From NCBI GenBank assembly GCA_900541285.1, contig UQJA01000114.1, positions 1 through 6,236 on the forward strand: a stretch of 6,236 nt of DNA, read 5' to 3'. A model generated the notes under the pieces. The model was not told the origin of the DNA and ran no database searches. It worked only from the letters and a program-made list of their open reading frames with translations. The translations under genes were made by a program, and so were the position numbers. Shown here in pieces: positions 5,252 to 6,236 of this stretch (position 1 is the stretch's first letter; every line of letters begins with the position of its first letter). Origin of the DNA: an uncultured Collinsella sp. GTDB lineage: Bacteria > Actinomycetota > Coriobacteriia > Coriobacteriales > Coriobacteriaceae.

Positions 5252-6236
5252 ATGGGTAAGGACTATTCCGATATCGCATTCAAGGACGACGGTCGCCTAA
5301 AGCTGCTGATTATCGTTGGCACCCGCCCCGAGGTCATCCGCCTGTCCGAGGTCATCAAGAAGTGCCGCCGCCATTTCGACTGCCTGCTGGCGCACACCGG
5401 GCAGAACTACGACTACACGCTCAACGGCATCTTCTTCCGCGACCTTGAGCTCGCCGACCCCGACGTCTACCTGGACGCCGTGGGCGCCGACCTGGGAGAG
5501 ACGGTCGGAAACATCATCGCCGCGAGCTACAAGCTGATGGTGCAGGTCCAGCCCGACGCACTGCTGATCCTGGGCGACACCAACAGCTGCCTGTCCGCCA
5601 TCGCGGCCAAGCGCCTGCACATCCCCATCTTCCACATGGAGGCGGGCAACCGCTGCAAGGACGAGTGCCTGCCCGAGGAGACCAACCGCCGCATCGTCGA
5701 CGTGATCTCCGACGTCAACCTGGCCTACTCCGAGCACGCCCGCCGCTACCTCAAGGATACCGGCTGCGCCCCGGAGCGCACCTACGTCACGGGCTCTCCC
5801 ATGGCCGAGGTCCTGCGCGCCAGCCTGGACAAGATCGAGGCCTCGAACATCCTCTCCGAGCTCGGCCTGGAGCCCAAGCGCTACATGCTGCTCTCCGCCC
5901 ACCGCGAGGAGAACATCGACACCGAGTCGAACTTCACGAGCCTGTTCACTGCGATCAACGCGCTGGCCGAGAAGTACGACATGCCGATCCTGTACTCCTG
6001 CCACCCGCGCTCCCGCAAGCGCCTGGAGGCCACCGGCTTCGAGCTGGACCCGCGCGTGCGCATGCACGAGCCCATGGGCTTCCACGACTACAACTGCCTG
6101 CAGATGAACGCCTTCGCCGTGGTCTCCGACTCCGGCACGCTTCCCGAGGAGTCCAGCTTCTTCTCGAGCGTCGGCCGCCCGTTCCCGGCCGTGTGCATCC
6201 GCACCTCCACCGAGCGCCCCGAGGCGCTGGACAAGG
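5252..6236 (+). CDS. capG: UDP-N-acetylglucosamine 2-epimerase family CapG (FnlC), last step to UDP-L-FucNAc, 3' end missing
   Basis: The frame is open from ATG 5252 to the window end (328 complete codons). Family members run about 375-380 residues, so roughly 50 are missing. It shows GTRPE (23-27), HTGQNYD (48-54), LGDTNSC (107-113), HMEAGNRC (128-135), PEETNRRIVD (141-150), SAHREEN (215-221), SDSGTLPEE (292-300) and STERPEA (319-325). The nucleotide-binding fold and the Glu/His active-site motifs of non-hydrolysing UDP-GlcNAc 2-epimerases are thus intact. The AGNRC form, where WecB-type enzymes usually have AGLR, fits the CapG/FnlC branch, which inverts C2 of the CapF product to give UDP-N-acetyl-L-fucosamine. 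Four bases separate it from capF. A first GTRPE only at residue 23 means a slightly long N-terminus, but the strong ribosome site supports this start. Cytoplasmic. Confidence 0.94.
   Translation, partial: MGKDYSDIAFKDDGRLKLLIIVGTRPEVIRLSEVIKKCRRHFDCLLAHTGQNYDYTLNGIFFRDLELADPDVYLDAVGADLGETVGNIIAASYKLMVQVQPDALLILGDTNSCLSAIAAKRLHIPIFHMEAGNRCKDECLPEETNRRIVDVISDVNLAYSEHARRYLKDTGCAPERTYVTGSPMAEVLRASLDKIEASNILSELGLEPKRYMLLSAHREENIDTESNFTSLFTAINALAEKYDMPILYSCHPRSRKRLEATGFELDPRVRMHEPMGFHDYNCLQMNAFAVVSDSGTLPEESSFFSSVGRPFPAVCIRTSTERPEALDK

Noticed and set aside
3967..5253. Long reverse-strand ORF of 428 codons opposite capF.
   Set aside because: It is a mirror of the GC-rich codon pattern of capF; its product is biased to Val, Ala, Gly, Leu, Glu and resembles no family.
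5297..6085. Reverse-strand ORF of 262 codons opposite capG, and the forward 242-codon ORF at 3362-4090 across capE.
   Set aside because: Both are frame shadows of clearly recognisable enzymes in GC-rich sequence.

Overview
The window looks like the front end of a surface-polysaccharide (capsule or exopolysaccharide) locus from a high-GC Gram-positive bacterium. A gut actinobacterium of the Coriobacteriia (Collinsella/Olsenella type) is my best guess. The guess rests on the strongly C/G-ending codons of the last three genes, the GTG starts, the good Shine-Dalgarno sites, the CCA-encoding tRNA, and the pairing of a NusG paralog with a capsule cluster. No species can be assigned from this sequence alone.

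Layout, all genes on the + strand. Positions 1-56 are the 3' part of a tRNA-Ala (anticodon GGC), followed by a clean intrinsic terminator at 67-96. Positions 97-831 are a gene-poor stretch of about 730 bases. Its first half is fairly AT-rich and holds at most one tiny reverse-strand ORF. Its second half (574-802) is packed with inverted repeats that would fold into a structured 5' leader RNA. Positions 832-1377 encode a NusG-family antitermination factor of the LoaP/RfaH type. Then follow a small membrane phosphoglycosyl transferase (1429-2193), a GT26 glycosyltransferase of the WecG/TagA/CpsF family (2193-2969), and three consecutive genes matching CapE, CapF and CapG (2970-4028, 4030-5247, 5252 to the window end). 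CapG is cut by the window edge.

How the genes work together. The NusG paralog most likely loads on RNA polymerase at the leader and keeps transcription going through this long operon. The phosphoglycosyl transferase would put the first sugar phosphate on undecaprenyl phosphate at the inner membrane face, and the GT26 enzyme would add the next sugar. CapE, CapF and CapG convert UDP-GlcNAc to UDP-N-acetyl-L-fucosamine, so the polymer probably contains L-FucNAc. From the phosphoglycosyl transferase on, the genes are 0-4 nt apart or overlap by one base, which indicates a single co-translated operon continuing past the window.

Points most worth a second look: a 24-bp interrupted hairpin (730-802) just upstream of the NusG-paralog gene, a candidate target of that protein; a second long hairpin at 574-633; a small hairpin between the Shine-Dalgarno and start codon of the phosphoglycosyl transferase; a perfect 13-bp inverted repeat inside the GT26 coding sequence; and sharp base-composition steps that suggest the locus was assembled by recombination.
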